Below, one piece after another: positions 8,042 to 15,577 of a stretch of 40,465 nt of DNA. Source of the DNA: an uncultured Lachnospiraceae bacterium (GTDB taxonomy: Bacteria > Bacillota > Clostridia > Lachnospirales > Lachnospiraceae); the NCBI GenBank assembly GCA_947589315.1, contig CANPZE010000024.1, positions 1 to 40,465 of the forward strand. Direction: 5' to 3'. Made by a program: the position numbers and the translations under genes. The notes beneath the pieces are model-generated. The model saw only the letters and a program-made list of their open reading frames with translations. It was not told where the DNA came from and ran no database searches. Position 1 is the stretch's first letter. Every line of letters begins with the position of its first letter.

Positions 8042-8070
8042 TTGACTTTTCACACAGTACTGACTACTAT
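8042..8070 (+). promoter_or_regulatory. Promoter of the HPr-like gene
   Basis: TTGACT (8042-8047), a 17-bp spacer and TACTAT (8065-8070) are close to the vegetative consensus. Transcription would start near 8077, about 27 nt before the ATG, with GGGAGG at 8091-8096. Confidence 0.7.
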
Positions 8071-8103
8071 TAAGGTGTAAAACACTAATGGGGAGGTAAG
8101 CAT

Positions 8104-8337
8104 ATGAAAACAGTTAAGATTTCATTAAACTCAATCGACAAAGTAAAAGCATTTGTAAACGATGTATCCAAGTTCAGCACTGATTTCGATCTGGTGTCCG
8201 GAAGATATGTGATCGATGCAAAGTCCATCATGGGTATCTTCAGTCTGGATCTGTCCAAGGCAATCGACCTGAACATCCATGACGATGACAATCTGGATGA
8301 GATCCTTAAAGTGTTAGCTCCTTACATTGTAGAGTAA
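8104..8337 (+). CDS. HPr-fold phosphocarrier-like protein lacking the active-site histidine
   Basis: A 77-residue protein with the HPr fold signature. The second half, YVIDAKSIMGIFSLDLSKAIDLNI, matches the HPr regulatory-serine region (Ser41 here, Ser46 in HPr), and the tail LDEILKVLAPYI is HPr-like. The canonical GLHARP motif that carries His15 is absent; the equivalent stretch reads NSIDKVKAFV with no His, Arg-Pro or Gly. It therefore cannot act as a normal PTS phosphate carrier. It could resemble Crh, a His-less HPr paralogue that works as a CcpA corepressor, but this is inference. It is a monocistronic gene with its own promoter, a strong ribosome binding site and two tandem terminators. 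Confidence 0.85.
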   Translation: MKTVKISLNSIDKVKAFVNDVSKFSTDFDLVSGRYVIDAKSIMGIFSLDLSKAIDLNIHDDDNLDEILKVLAPYIVE

Positions 8338-8353
8338 TTTACATCTGCTTTTC

Positions 8354-8390
8354 GGGAATTTCCACAAAAGTATTGTGAAATTCCTTTTTT
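8354..8390 (+). terminator. Intrinsic terminator after the HPr-like gene
   Basis: GGAATTTCCACAA (8355-8367) pairs with TTGTGAAATTCC (8373-8384) apart from one bulge, followed by six T. Confidence 0.85.
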
Positions 8391-8403
8391 CAAAGGCAAT
8401 CAT

Positions 8404-8436
8404 GAGAACACCTGGCAACAGGCGTTCTCTTTTTTT
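8404..8436 (+). terminator. Second intrinsic terminator after the HPr-like gene
   Basis: GAGAACACCTG (8404-8414), loop GCAA and CAGGCGTTCTC (8419-8429) form a stem with one mismatch, followed by seven T. It backs up the terminator at 8354 and separates this gene from the convergent thiI. Confidence 0.88.
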
Positions 8437-8473
8437 GTCTATGCCTTCAGCGTCCCTGCGATATCCCGCTCTT

Positions 8474-9655
8474 TTATTCGTCAATCTCCACAACTTCAAC
8501 GGTTTCAAACGCCTGCTGGAGAAGCTGGCCAATCTTCTCCTCCAGTTTCGTCTCAGAATGGCGTATCACCTTAGCATTTGGCTTGGTCACCGGATGCTTG
8601 GCCACAAAGATCGTACAACAATCCTCATAGGGAAGGATCGAAGTCTCATAGGTGCCAATCTTCTCCGCCAGATTCATAATATCCTGTTTGTCAAAGCCAA
8701 TCAGCGGGCGGTATACCGGGATTGTGCATACTTCATTGGTAACTGCCAGGCTGTGCATAGTCTGGCTGGCCACCTGTCCGATGCTTTCTCCTGTGATCAG
8801 TCCCAGGCAATCATTCTCCTCAGCCAGCTTCTGGGCTATCCTCATCATGTAACGGCGCATGATAATAGTCAGTTCCTCATGGGGGCATTGCTCATAAATA
8901 TACATTTGAATATCTGTAAAATTCACTATATGCAATCGGATCGGCCCGGAATACCGAGAGACTTGCCCGGCCAGATCGATCACCTTCTGGCGGGCCCGCT
9001 CACTGGTATAAGGGGGAGCATGGAAATATACTGCATCCAGGTACACTCCCCTTTTGGCGATCATATAGCCTGCCACCGGGCTATCGATCCCGCCAGACAG
9101 GAGCAGCATGGCTTTTCCGTTTGTTCCCAGGGGCATCCCCCCAATTCCCGGAATCACCACGGAATAAATAAACGCCTTTTCCCGGATTTCCACCCATACC
9201 CTCACCTGTGGTTTGTGGACGTCTACCCGAAGCTGAGGGAAACGGTCTAACAAATAAGCTCCCATTTCCACACAGATCTCAGGCGATGTATAGAGATACT
9301 GTTTATCACTCCGCTTTGCCTCTACCTTGAAGGTAAAATCTAATGCATCATAGTGCTTTTCCAAAAAATCCCCCGCCGCCTGAGTGACGCTTTCCCAGGA
9401 TTTGTCCTCTACCACATCCACAGGACAGACGGCTGACACGCCAAAGATCCGGCATATTGTCTCCGTTATCTCGTCTGTGTCAAAATCTCCCCGGGCCTCC
9501 AGAAAAATCCTTCCCTGCTCTTTATCCACCACAAAGTCTCCCTCCAGAGGGTCCAGCCTTCTGCGGATCTGATCGCACAGGGCATTTTCAAATTTATAGC
9601 GATTCTTCCCCTTAATTCCGATCTCTGCATATTTTACTAAAAATGCCTGATACAT
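8474..9655 (-). CDS. thiI: tRNA 4-thiouridine synthase ThiI
   Basis: A 393-residue enzyme that adenylates and thiolates U8 of tRNA, and may supply sulfur for the thiazole of thiamine. An N-terminal ferredoxin-like plus THUMP domain (about 1-165) is followed by the PP-loop ATPase motif LLSGGIDSP (residues 185-193). The C-terminal rhodanese domain of E. coli ThiI is absent, as in B. subtilis; YEDCCTIFVAKHP carries the cysteines near the active site. AGGAGG lies 10 nt before the ATG and its first A and G are part of the TAG stop of the upstream desulfurase, so the two genes are tightly coupled. The upstream desulfurase is its likely sulfur donor. Confidence 0.95.
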   Translation of the reverse strand: MYQAFLVKYAEIGIKGKNRYKFENALCDQIRRRLDPLEGDFVVDKEQGRIFLEARGDFDTDEITETICRIFGVSAVCPVDVVEDKSWESVTQAAGDFLEKHYDALDFTFKVEAKRSDKQYLYTSPEICVEMGAYLLDRFPQLRVDVHKPQVRVWVEIREKAFIYSVVIPGIGGMPLGTNGKAMLLLSGGIDSPVAGYMIAKRGVYLDAVYFHAPPYTSERARQKVIDLAGQVSRYSGPIRLHIVNFTDIQMYIYEQCPHEELTIIMRRYMMRIAQKLAEENDCLGLITGESIGQVASQTMHSLAVTNEVCTIPVYRPLIGFDKQDIMNLAEKIGTYETSILPYEDCCTIFVAKHPVTKPNAKVIRHSETKLEEKIGQLLQQAFETVEVVEIDE

Positions 9656-9669
9656 ATATCTCTATCCTC

Positions 9670-10845
9670 CTATTTTTTTACAAAACGCCGTAAAGTAGGC
9701 AATGCCTCCCTCACCATTTTCAGGGCATATTCTATTTCCTCTGGAACCGTATCCACCGATATGCTGAAGCGCAACGTAGAATCCAGCAATTCCTCACTGA
9801 CCCCCACTGCCTGCAGAGTGCCGCTCAGGGCCGGATGATTAGAGGAACAGGCCGATCCTGAAGATACATAGACTCCTCTTCTGGCCAATTCGTTCAGCAG
9901 GACTTCACTTTTAATCCCCTGGAAACCTGCGCTGACAATATGGGGAGCTGTCTCTTCCAGAGAAAGCCCTTCCATGCCATGTATCCGCACGCCGCCTATT
10001 TCTTGCCCAATCTCCTGGAGGCCCTGTACTAACCTTTCTTTTAATTGATATAATCCTTTCTGTTTCTCGGAATGTCCCTGATAGATCAGGCGCACCGCTT
10101 CCCCAAGTCCGGCAATCCCCGGTACGTTTTCCGTCCCTGAACGCATTCCCCGCTGCTGCCCGCCTCCAAACAGGATCGGGCTGATCTTTACTCCTTCCCC
10201 CACATAGAGAAAGCCGGTTCCCTTGGGCCCATGAAGCTTATGGCCGCTGGCAGACATCAGATCGATCCCCAGCCGCCTGGGGATGATCCTGTATTTTCCA
10301 TAAGCCTGTATGGCGTCTACATGGAAAAGGATCTGAGGACTGTACCCATGGATCGCTTTCCCCAGCCGGGCTATATCCTGCACTGCCCCAATCTCATTAT
10401 TAACATACATAACCGATACCAGCAGGGTATCCTCCCGAAGCGCCTGAGACAAAGCTTCTAACGATACTCTCCCCCGGGAATCTACCGGAAGATACGTCAC
10501 CTCATATCCCTGCTTTTCCAGAAAAACCAGAGGCTCGTACACAGAAGGATGTTCGATCTGCGTAGTGATAATGTGTTTCCCTGCCCGGCGATTTGCCAGA
10601 ACCGTTCCCAGAAAAGCCAGATTATTGGCCTCCGTCCCTCCGGAAGTAAAGATGATCTCTCCCGCCTGGCATTTGAGGCTGGCAGCAATCTTCTCCGCTG
10701 CCTGCCGGACCTGCCGTTCCGCCTCAATCCCTTTTGTATGGCGGGAAGAAGGATTCCCATACTCCTCCTCCATCATCTTTACCATAATATCGCAAACCTC
10801 CGGGAATACCCGGGTGGTCGCCGCATTATCCAAATATGCCTCCAT
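9670..10845 (-). CDS. Cysteine desulfurase (NifS/IscS family), likely sulfur donor to ThiI
   Basis: A 391-residue PLP-dependent aminotransferase-fold enzyme that removes sulfur from cysteine. The PLP lysine is K203 in SASGHKLHGPKG, the active-site cysteine is C333 in SSGSACSSNHPA, and TSGGTEANN and HVDAIQA are cofactor motifs. The loop around C333 is of the group I type. It lies between rsmE and thiI with 8-bp and 14-bp gaps; in B. subtilis the neighbour of thiI (nifZ) plays the same partner role, so tRNA thiolation is the likeliest job, with Fe-S assembly possible. No IscU or SufU scaffold is in the window. Confidence 0.93.
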   Translation of the reverse strand: MEAYLDNAATTRVFPEVCDIMVKMMEEEYGNPSSRHTKGIEAERQVRQAAEKIAASLKCQAGEIIFTSGGTEANNLAFLGTVLANRRAGKHIITTQIEHPSVYEPLVFLEKQGYEVTYLPVDSRGRVSLEALSQALREDTLLVSVMYVNNEIGAVQDIARLGKAIHGYSPQILFHVDAIQAYGKYRIIPRRLGIDLMSASGHKLHGPKGTGFLYVGEGVKISPILFGGGQQRGMRSGTENVPGIAGLGEAVRLIYQGHSEKQKGLYQLKERLVQGLQEIGQEIGGVRIHGMEGLSLEETAPHIVSAGFQGIKSEVLLNELARRGVYVSSGSACSSNHPALSGTLQAVGVSEELLDSTLRFSISVDTVPEEIEYALKMVREALPTLRRFVKK

Positions 10846-10853
10846 GTGCTCTC

Positions 10854-11594
10854 CTATCTTTGCATCTGAAACATCAGGATGGACAAGAGAGCCATCCCTG
10901 CTGTCTCTGTTCTCAGGATCCGTTTCCCCAGGGTGAGCGGATGAGCTCCCAATGCTCTGGCCGCCTCTACTTCCTCTAGCTCAAAGCCCCCCTCCGGGCC
11001 AATAAAAATCCCCAGGCTTTTACTGCCGCATGCCTCTGCCACAATCCGGCGGGAATCCTGGATCCCCTCCTGCAGCTCGTACGGAATCATATTGTACTCT
11101 AAGGAAGCGGCCATGTCAAACGCCTCTTCCATGGTTACCGGCGCACAGACCTGGGGAACTATTCCCCGATCGCACTGCTTGGCTGCGGCTTCAGCAATAG
11201 CCTGCCACCGTTCCTGCTTCCTTTGCAGCTTCTTTTCCTCCTGCAAACGTACCACGCAACGCTTCATCATTACCGGCACAATCCGGTATACTCCTAATTC
11301 TACCGCCTTTTGAATAATAAATTCCATCTTTTCCTTTTTGGGCAGTCCCTGAAACAAAGTAATCTGTGTATCCAACTCCGTTCCGGTGGCCTGGACCTTC
11401 TCTATGGAAAGAATAACCTCTCCAGGAGACAGGGCTTGAATCCGCCCAATATAATCCATCCCGGCTTTGTCACAGGCTGTCAGCCAGTCTCCCTGCTGCA
11501 GGCGCAGTACATTTTTGATGTGATTTACATCCGAACCGGTGATAGACACCTGGCCATCCCGAATCTGCCCCGGCCCTACATAGAATCGATACAA
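10854..11594 (-). CDS. rsmE: 16S rRNA m3U1498 methyltransferase RsmE
   Basis: A 246-residue SPOUT-class methyltransferase that N3-methylates U1498 of 16S rRNA. Family motifs are HIKNVLRLQQGD near the N terminus, QGLPKKEKMEFIIQKAVELGV in the middle, and the SAM-knot motifs FIGPEGGFELEEVEAA and LGKRILRTETA. The start is a TTG at 11594 (reading LYRFYVGPG), chosen because AAGGAGG lies 7 nt upstream and RsmE proteins begin with a similar RFFV-like segment; an in-frame ATG at 11654 would add 20 unrelated residues. The usual upstream partner prmA is not here. Its stop overlaps the ribosome binding site of the desulfurase. Confidence 0.93.
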   Translation of the reverse strand: MYRFYVGPGQIRDGQVSITGSDVNHIKNVLRLQQGDWLTACDKAGMDYIGRIQALSPGEVILSIEKVQATGTELDTQITLFQGLPKKEKMEFIIQKAVELGVYRIVPVMMKRCVVRLQEEKKLQRKQERWQAIAEAAAKQCDRGIVPQVCAPVTMEEAFDMAASLEYNMIPYELQEGIQDSRRIVAEACGSKSLGIFIGPEGGFELEEVEAARALGAHPLTLGKRILRTETAGMALLSILMFQMQR

Positions 11595-11638
11595 GCAAAT
11601 TCCTCCTTTTCTGCTCTGTCCGGTCCAGCCACCCAGAA

Positions 11639-11674
11639 AGACCTCTGCCTGCATCTTACTGCAGACAGAGGTCT
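11639..11674 (-). repeat. 15-bp hairpin between the FliD-like gene and rsmE
   Basis: AGACCTCTG with CTGCA and its complement form 15-bp arms (11639-11653 and 11660-11674) around a 6-nt loop. The one imperfect position is a G-U pair in minus-strand RNA but a mismatch in plus-strand RNA, so the structure fits a minus-strand transcript. Only TTCT follows it, so it is at best a weak terminator of the upstream gene; it could instead be an rsmE leader element. Confidence 0.6.
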
Positions 11675-11736
11675 CTCCGGATACATATGGACTAATATTT
11701 GCATAAACTATGATATCCTATGATTTCCCAGGAATC

Positions 11737-12471
11737 CTACAGATATTTGTCTAAGGTTCCATTGGATGTTCCCAGGATGGAGTATGTTCCATCATAGGTA
11801 TAAGAGGAAGCATGATTATTGGTATATGCCTGGCTGTTTGCAAGCTTATAGCTTTCTCCTGCCAGCATCTGGATCCTGTCACCGTAAGAACCATGCCCTG
11901 CAAACAGGGAATTGATCGTAGTCACGGCAGCCTTACCCAGCTTTTCTTCGTCAAGTACCAGCTTATTGCCCTCGCCAATAGTAATACCAATCTCCCTTAA
12001 CAGATTTGCATTACCAGAGGTAGCTTTTACCATGCTGAGAGTCTTTCTCAGGATAGATGTGGAATCCAGATCCCCTGCGCTATCCAGATAGGCATTGTAG
12101 CTCTCTACAAACTGCTTTACTGCGCCGGTGATCTTCTCGTTATCATAAACGTCCTTGCCGTTCTCATCAGTACCGGTACTCTCATATAGAGACTTGCTGG
12201 TCAGGGCAGCCAACGCATTATTCAGATTCTCTGCATTGGCCTTAGTGTTCAGCAGGTCAACGGAAGAATCTACCGGCTCATTCTCTTCTGTCTCCTCTGC
12301 CTCTTCCTTAGCATAATATGCTTTCAAAAGCTTTTTATAAGCGCCGCTCTGGATCAGGGAATAATCCCCTAATATGTTAGAGCCGCCGGACGCAGTTGTA
12401 TTTGCTGTGCCAAACATTGAACTATAAAAATCGTAACCGGAATTGCCATTTCCAATACCATCTAATGCCAT
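11737..12471 (-). CDS. Protein with a FliD C-terminal-like domain, not identified further
   Basis: A 244-residue protein. Residues of about 105-215 resemble the C-terminal region of flagellar cap protein FliD: VKQFVESYNAYLDSAGD, then LLREIGITIGEGNKLVLDEEKLGKAA, then INSLFAGHGSYGDRIQMLAGES. The N terminus (GYDFYSSMFGTANTT) and an acidic segment about 55-70 do not match FliD, and a full FliD is about 450-700 residues. There is no signal peptide or membrane segment. GAGGAG lies 7 nt before the ATG. No other flagellar gene is in the window apart from a chemotaxis receptor at 38301-40334. It sits next to glycan cluster A but has its own promoter. Function unknown; a surface or filament-associated role is only a suggestion. 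Confidence 0.6.
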   Translation of the reverse strand: MALDGIGNGNSGYDFYSSMFGTANTTASGGSNILGDYSLIQSGAYKKLLKAYYAKEEAEETEENEPVDSSVDLLNTKANAENLNNALAALTSKSLYESTGTDENGKDVYDNEKITGAVKQFVESYNAYLDSAGDLDSTSILRKTLSMVKATSGNANLLREIGITIGEGNKLVLDEEKLGKAAVTTINSLFAGHGSYGDRIQMLAGESYKLANSQAYTNNHASSYTYDGTYSILGTSNGTLDKYL

Positions 12472-12556
12472 AGTATCACTCCTCTTCTAAACCTTAACTA
12501 AACAAAAGACACACTTCTATTATCTATATCGTATCTTTTTACGAATTCTTAACCCC

Positions 12557-12585
12557 ATTTTGGAACAAATTTCTAGTTTTGTCAA
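12557..12585 (-). promoter_or_regulatory. Promoter of the FliD-like gene
   Basis: On the minus strand TTGACA (12585-12580) is followed after 17 bp by CAAAAT (12562-12557), four of six matches to the -10 consensus. It separates this gene from cluster A and predicts a leader of about 75 nt. Confidence 0.45.
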
Positions 12586-12646
12586 GGGAGGCGCAGCAAA
12601 TGATCCGGGATCCGCTTCGATTATCTGATGCAGTACCGCGCGCCAA

Positions 12647-13603
12647 TTATGAATTTATTTCCAAAAGGGTATCGCACAGATATTTCATATCCTTTTCGTC
12701 ATATCTTTGATCAATCGGTAAAGGCAGAATATCATTTGCCATGTGATATTCCAGGCTGTCAGATGGCAGATCTTCTAAAACATTCGGCCATAATACCGGA
12801 ATATAAATTTTTTGGGCAATTAATTTTTGGCGTAATGCAGGGGCGTTCTGGCAGCGGAAGGGGTACATATAGGTGCCCGGACGCTCCTGCAGCGGCCAAA
12901 GGTTATACTGTCCCAGGCGCTTGGATAAATAGGAAAAATTTGATTCACGGACCTGCCTTACCCAGCTGTAATCCACACCCCGCAAAATGTTCCTGGAAAA
13001 AGGAGACATTTCCTTTAATCCCTCATCATTTAATTCTTTTTCCCGATGGGCAAATTCTGAATAAAATGCATCAGCCGTTTTTTCATAGCGTCCGACCATG
13101 TATCCGATACGGTGATAGGAATATGCCGTTTCCAGAGTCCTGTCCAGACGGATATCCGTATAGAGATATCCTCCGTCTGCCACGCCAAAATATTTTCTGG
13201 CATTATATACCGTGTCAATGCCGGAAAGGGGCCGGGTAAAGAAATCATGGGTATTATCTAAAATAATATTTCCCCACAATTCCTTGTAATGCAGGATTTC
13301 CTCTTCACCAAGCTGTCCATAATAATTGACAATCCAAATCGCTTCATCCTCCTGAAGCTCTTTTGAAAAGATGGGCCTGCCTGTTTCCGTTATATGATAA
13401 AAATCAATCTCTATATGGATTTTTTTCAGCAGGTTTTTTATGCAGTCGCACAAAAAATAAGGGATATATAGTTTTCGGTATTGCTTTGTTTCGGTCAAGT
13501 AGCAGACAGCATTTCTGGAAAGATTTAGGGGGACTGCCGCTTCATGATATTCTCTTCCATGAAATTTAAGCTCAAATTCAAAATAACCACCAATTTCTTT
13601 CAT
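12647..13603 (-). CDS. DegT/DnrJ/EryC1/StrS-like PLP enzyme, divergent (cluster A)
   Basis: A 318-residue protein with the layout of the sugar aminotransferase superfamily. WGNIILDNTHDFF occupies the place of the cofactor-binding Asp motif and YNARKYFGVADGGYLYT that of the PLP lysine motif. It is shorter than typical members (about 370) and divergent, so activity as an aminotransferase is not assured. It is the last gene of cluster A, 24 bp after the sulfotransferase. The substrate is probably a nucleotide-linked keto-sugar if catalytic. The ribosome binding site AGAAGG is 9 nt from the ATG. Confidence 0.65.
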   Translation of the reverse strand: MKEIGGYFEFELKFHGREYHEAAVPLNLSRNAVCYLTETKQYRKLYIPYFLCDCIKNLLKKIHIEIDFYHITETGRPIFSKELQEDEAIWIVNYYGQLGEEEILHYKELWGNIILDNTHDFFTRPLSGIDTVYNARKYFGVADGGYLYTDIRLDRTLETAYSYHRIGYMVGRYEKTADAFYSEFAHREKELNDEGLKEMSPFSRNILRGVDYSWVRQVRESNFSYLSKRLGQYNLWPLQERPGTYMYPFRCQNAPALRQKLIAQKIYIPVLWPNVLEDLPSDSLEYHMANDILPLPIDQRYDEKDMKYLCDTLLEINS

Positions 13604-13627
13604 GCTTCTGTACCTTCTGCCTTTCTG

Positions 13628-14446
13628 TTAATAGCCAAATTGTTTTGCTGTATCAAAATATTTCAGGTCTGACGCAATCCGTTCTTTAATATCCTCTGGA
13701 AGATAATAAGTTCTTTTCCTTTCCTGGCCTTTCTGACGATAAACGCCGTATATGCTATCGACTGTGATCCTTTGGGAGTCCAAAAGGAAGCTCCGGGTCT
13801 GCTCTGTAAACGGCATACCGGCAAAATCAAAAAGTTCTTTTACTGTCGATTCTGCATCTTCTTCCAGGTCCTCATAACGTACCGTCCGAAATCTATCAGG
13901 ATATTTTTTTTGCATATCTGCATTTAGTTTTAAAAACTCCTTCCACTTGTAATATCCAAAGTAATTTTCTGGCCGGTATTCATTTTTGCTGGTCGCCAGG
14001 TCCCATTCTTTATATATATCCCATTCCGGTTTGTATTCAGAGGGTGCATTGATCCAGGATTCCAGCACATCATAGGGATTTCTGACAATCCCAATAATAT
14101 GGATTTTCTCATACCTTTGCAACAAAAGAGGAATGGTATAGCAGTACCGTCCTTCCTTATAAGCCAGTATGGACGGGGAAGCTTCTTTTTTCTCAAAAGA
14201 CGGATATACGCCGCTTTTCCTTTTGTCTATCTGATTGAGAAATTCATCCTCATTTTCCCTGTATAATTCCTGAAAAAATTCTTCTATCTCTTCGCCTGTG
14301 CTATCCAACTTAATGCGGTCTTTAAACCGATAAGAAAATAATGGCTGAAAGCGGAATACCGCATCAGGGCAGCTGTCCAGGATTTGTCCCAGCCATGATG
14401 TTCCGGAGCGCGGCACCCCATATAAAGCAACTACGTTTTGGAACAT
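13628..14446 (-). CDS. Sulfotransferase (PAPS-dependent family, cluster A)
   Basis: A 272-residue P-loop-like sulfotransferase. The 5'-phosphosulfate binding loop is near the N terminus (YGVPRSGTSWLGQIL, residues 9-23) and the 3'-phosphate binding motif is HIIGIVRNPYDVLESW (about residues 116-131), with a later VRYEDLEEDAESTV typical of the fold. It would move sulfate from PAPS to a sugar hydroxyl. AAAGGAG precedes the ATG. It sits between the FkbM-like and terminal DegT-like genes, so a glycan is the likely acceptor. No PAPS synthesis gene is in the window. Confidence 0.82.
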   Translation of the reverse strand: MFQNVVALYGVPRSGTSWLGQILDSCPDAVFRFQPLFSYRFKDRIKLDSTGEEIEEFFQELYRENEDEFLNQIDKRKSGVYPSFEKKEASPSILAYKEGRYCYTIPLLLQRYEKIHIIGIVRNPYDVLESWINAPSEYKPEWDIYKEWDLATSKNEYRPENYFGYYKWKEFLKLNADMQKKYPDRFRTVRYEDLEEDAESTVKELFDFAGMPFTEQTRSFLLDSQRITVDSIYGVYRQKGQERKRTYYLPEDIKERIASDLKYFDTAKQFGY

Positions 14447-14464
14447 AATTTTCTCCTTTCTCCG

Positions 14465-15559
14465 TTACACCTGCGCATATAAAGTCAGGCAGGCAGGCAT
14501 ACAGCGGTTATACCGTAGGAATAACCGGTATTCGGGAACCGTTTTTTTAATATATTGCGGGATCCGAATCAATCCCCATTCATCAAAGCCTACCACCACA
14601 GCTAAGCGAGGCTGGTTTTTCTGTAAAAGCTTTTCTGCTCCTGCCAGTGTTTCCAGCGCACCATGCATAAAATTAATTTTCAGCAGGGTAACGGTTTCAT
14701 TTTCCAGTATATTATCCAGAGTATCTACAGGAATGGTAATGCCGTTTGCCTTCAGGGATATGCTGGAACGCTTTTCCTCTTCCCCGGTAAAGGAGAGGGT
14801 AGTTTTTTTGTCCCAGGTTCCTATTGGGAAAAGCTCCGTACGTTCTAATGATGCGCTTTTAACATATTCCTTTAGGCGCTGGAAGTTCTTTTGCTCCGGT
14901 TCAAAGGCAAATATCCTGTCATAAGAATGATTACATTCCTGAAGGAAAAGACGGATGCTGTCTCCATCAAAAGCCCCCACATCTACATAACGCTCTTTTC
15001 CACCGGCCTGGTAAATGTCATTCCTAAAATAATTTTGTTCTTGGCGGATGCATTGTTTCACATATCGGATATCATTGCTCATTCTGGTATTCAGATAAGC
15101 AATCATCGCATGACGGGATTCCTCATCCGCGAATAAGCGATAGCTGGCGTAATATTCTTCCAGATGCTCTTTTACAAATTGCTCTGGTATCGTTTCATAT
15201 TGTTCATAAAATATGCTGACAAAATAGTACATTTTATGAATCTGTTTTTCCTTTTGCAAAAGTGCGTCTCCCAGATCAAAATTTGAATGTCCCAGTATCA
15301 CATTAAATTCTGAAAAATTCTTTTTCACTTCCTCAAAGTCGGTAACGCGCAGATTGCCCAGGTATGTTTCCTCCTGCAAGCCGTCTACCCATGCCATGGC
15401 GATTGGAATTTCATTTTGTTCCAGGTATTGCTTCACGGCCTCGGCCACATCGCCGGCTCCCCATAGTACCAAAGGAAGTTTTTCTTCTTTTAGGCTCTTT
15501 AGAATATTGCCTGCATTATTTCCGAAAATCAGCTGACCTTCCATTTCCATTTTTGTCAT
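14465..15559 (-). CDS. FkbM-family methyltransferase (cluster A)
   Basis: A 364-residue protein in two parts. Residues 1-110 form a Rossmann-like segment starting LPLVLWGAGDVAEAVKQYL. The C-terminal half is a class I methyltransferase with the SAM motif YVDVGAFDGDSIRLFL (about 190-205), FAFEPEQKNFQRL and VDTLDNIL, the FkbM pattern. Such enzymes O-methylate sugars, often the terminal residue of a glycan. AGGAGG is 6 nt from the ATG. Its position beside a sulfotransferase suggests two capping modifications of one glycan. Confidence 0.82.
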   Translation of the reverse strand: MTKMEMEGQLIFGNNAGNILKSLKEEKLPLVLWGAGDVAEAVKQYLEQNEIPIAMAWVDGLQEETYLGNLRVTDFEEVKKNFSEFNVILGHSNFDLGDALLQKEKQIHKMYYFVSIFYEQYETIPEQFVKEHLEEYYASYRLFADEESRHAMIAYLNTRMSNDIRYVKQCIRQEQNYFRNDIYQAGGKERYVDVGAFDGDSIRLFLQECNHSYDRIFAFEPEQKNFQRLKEYVKSASLERTELFPIGTWDKKTTLSFTGEEEKRSSISLKANGITIPVDTLDNILENETVTLLKINFMHGALETLAGAEKLLQKNQPRLAVVVGFDEWGLIRIPQYIKKTVPEYRLFLRYNRCMPACLTLYAQV

Positions 15560-15577
15560 GTTTTGCCTCCTGTCCTG

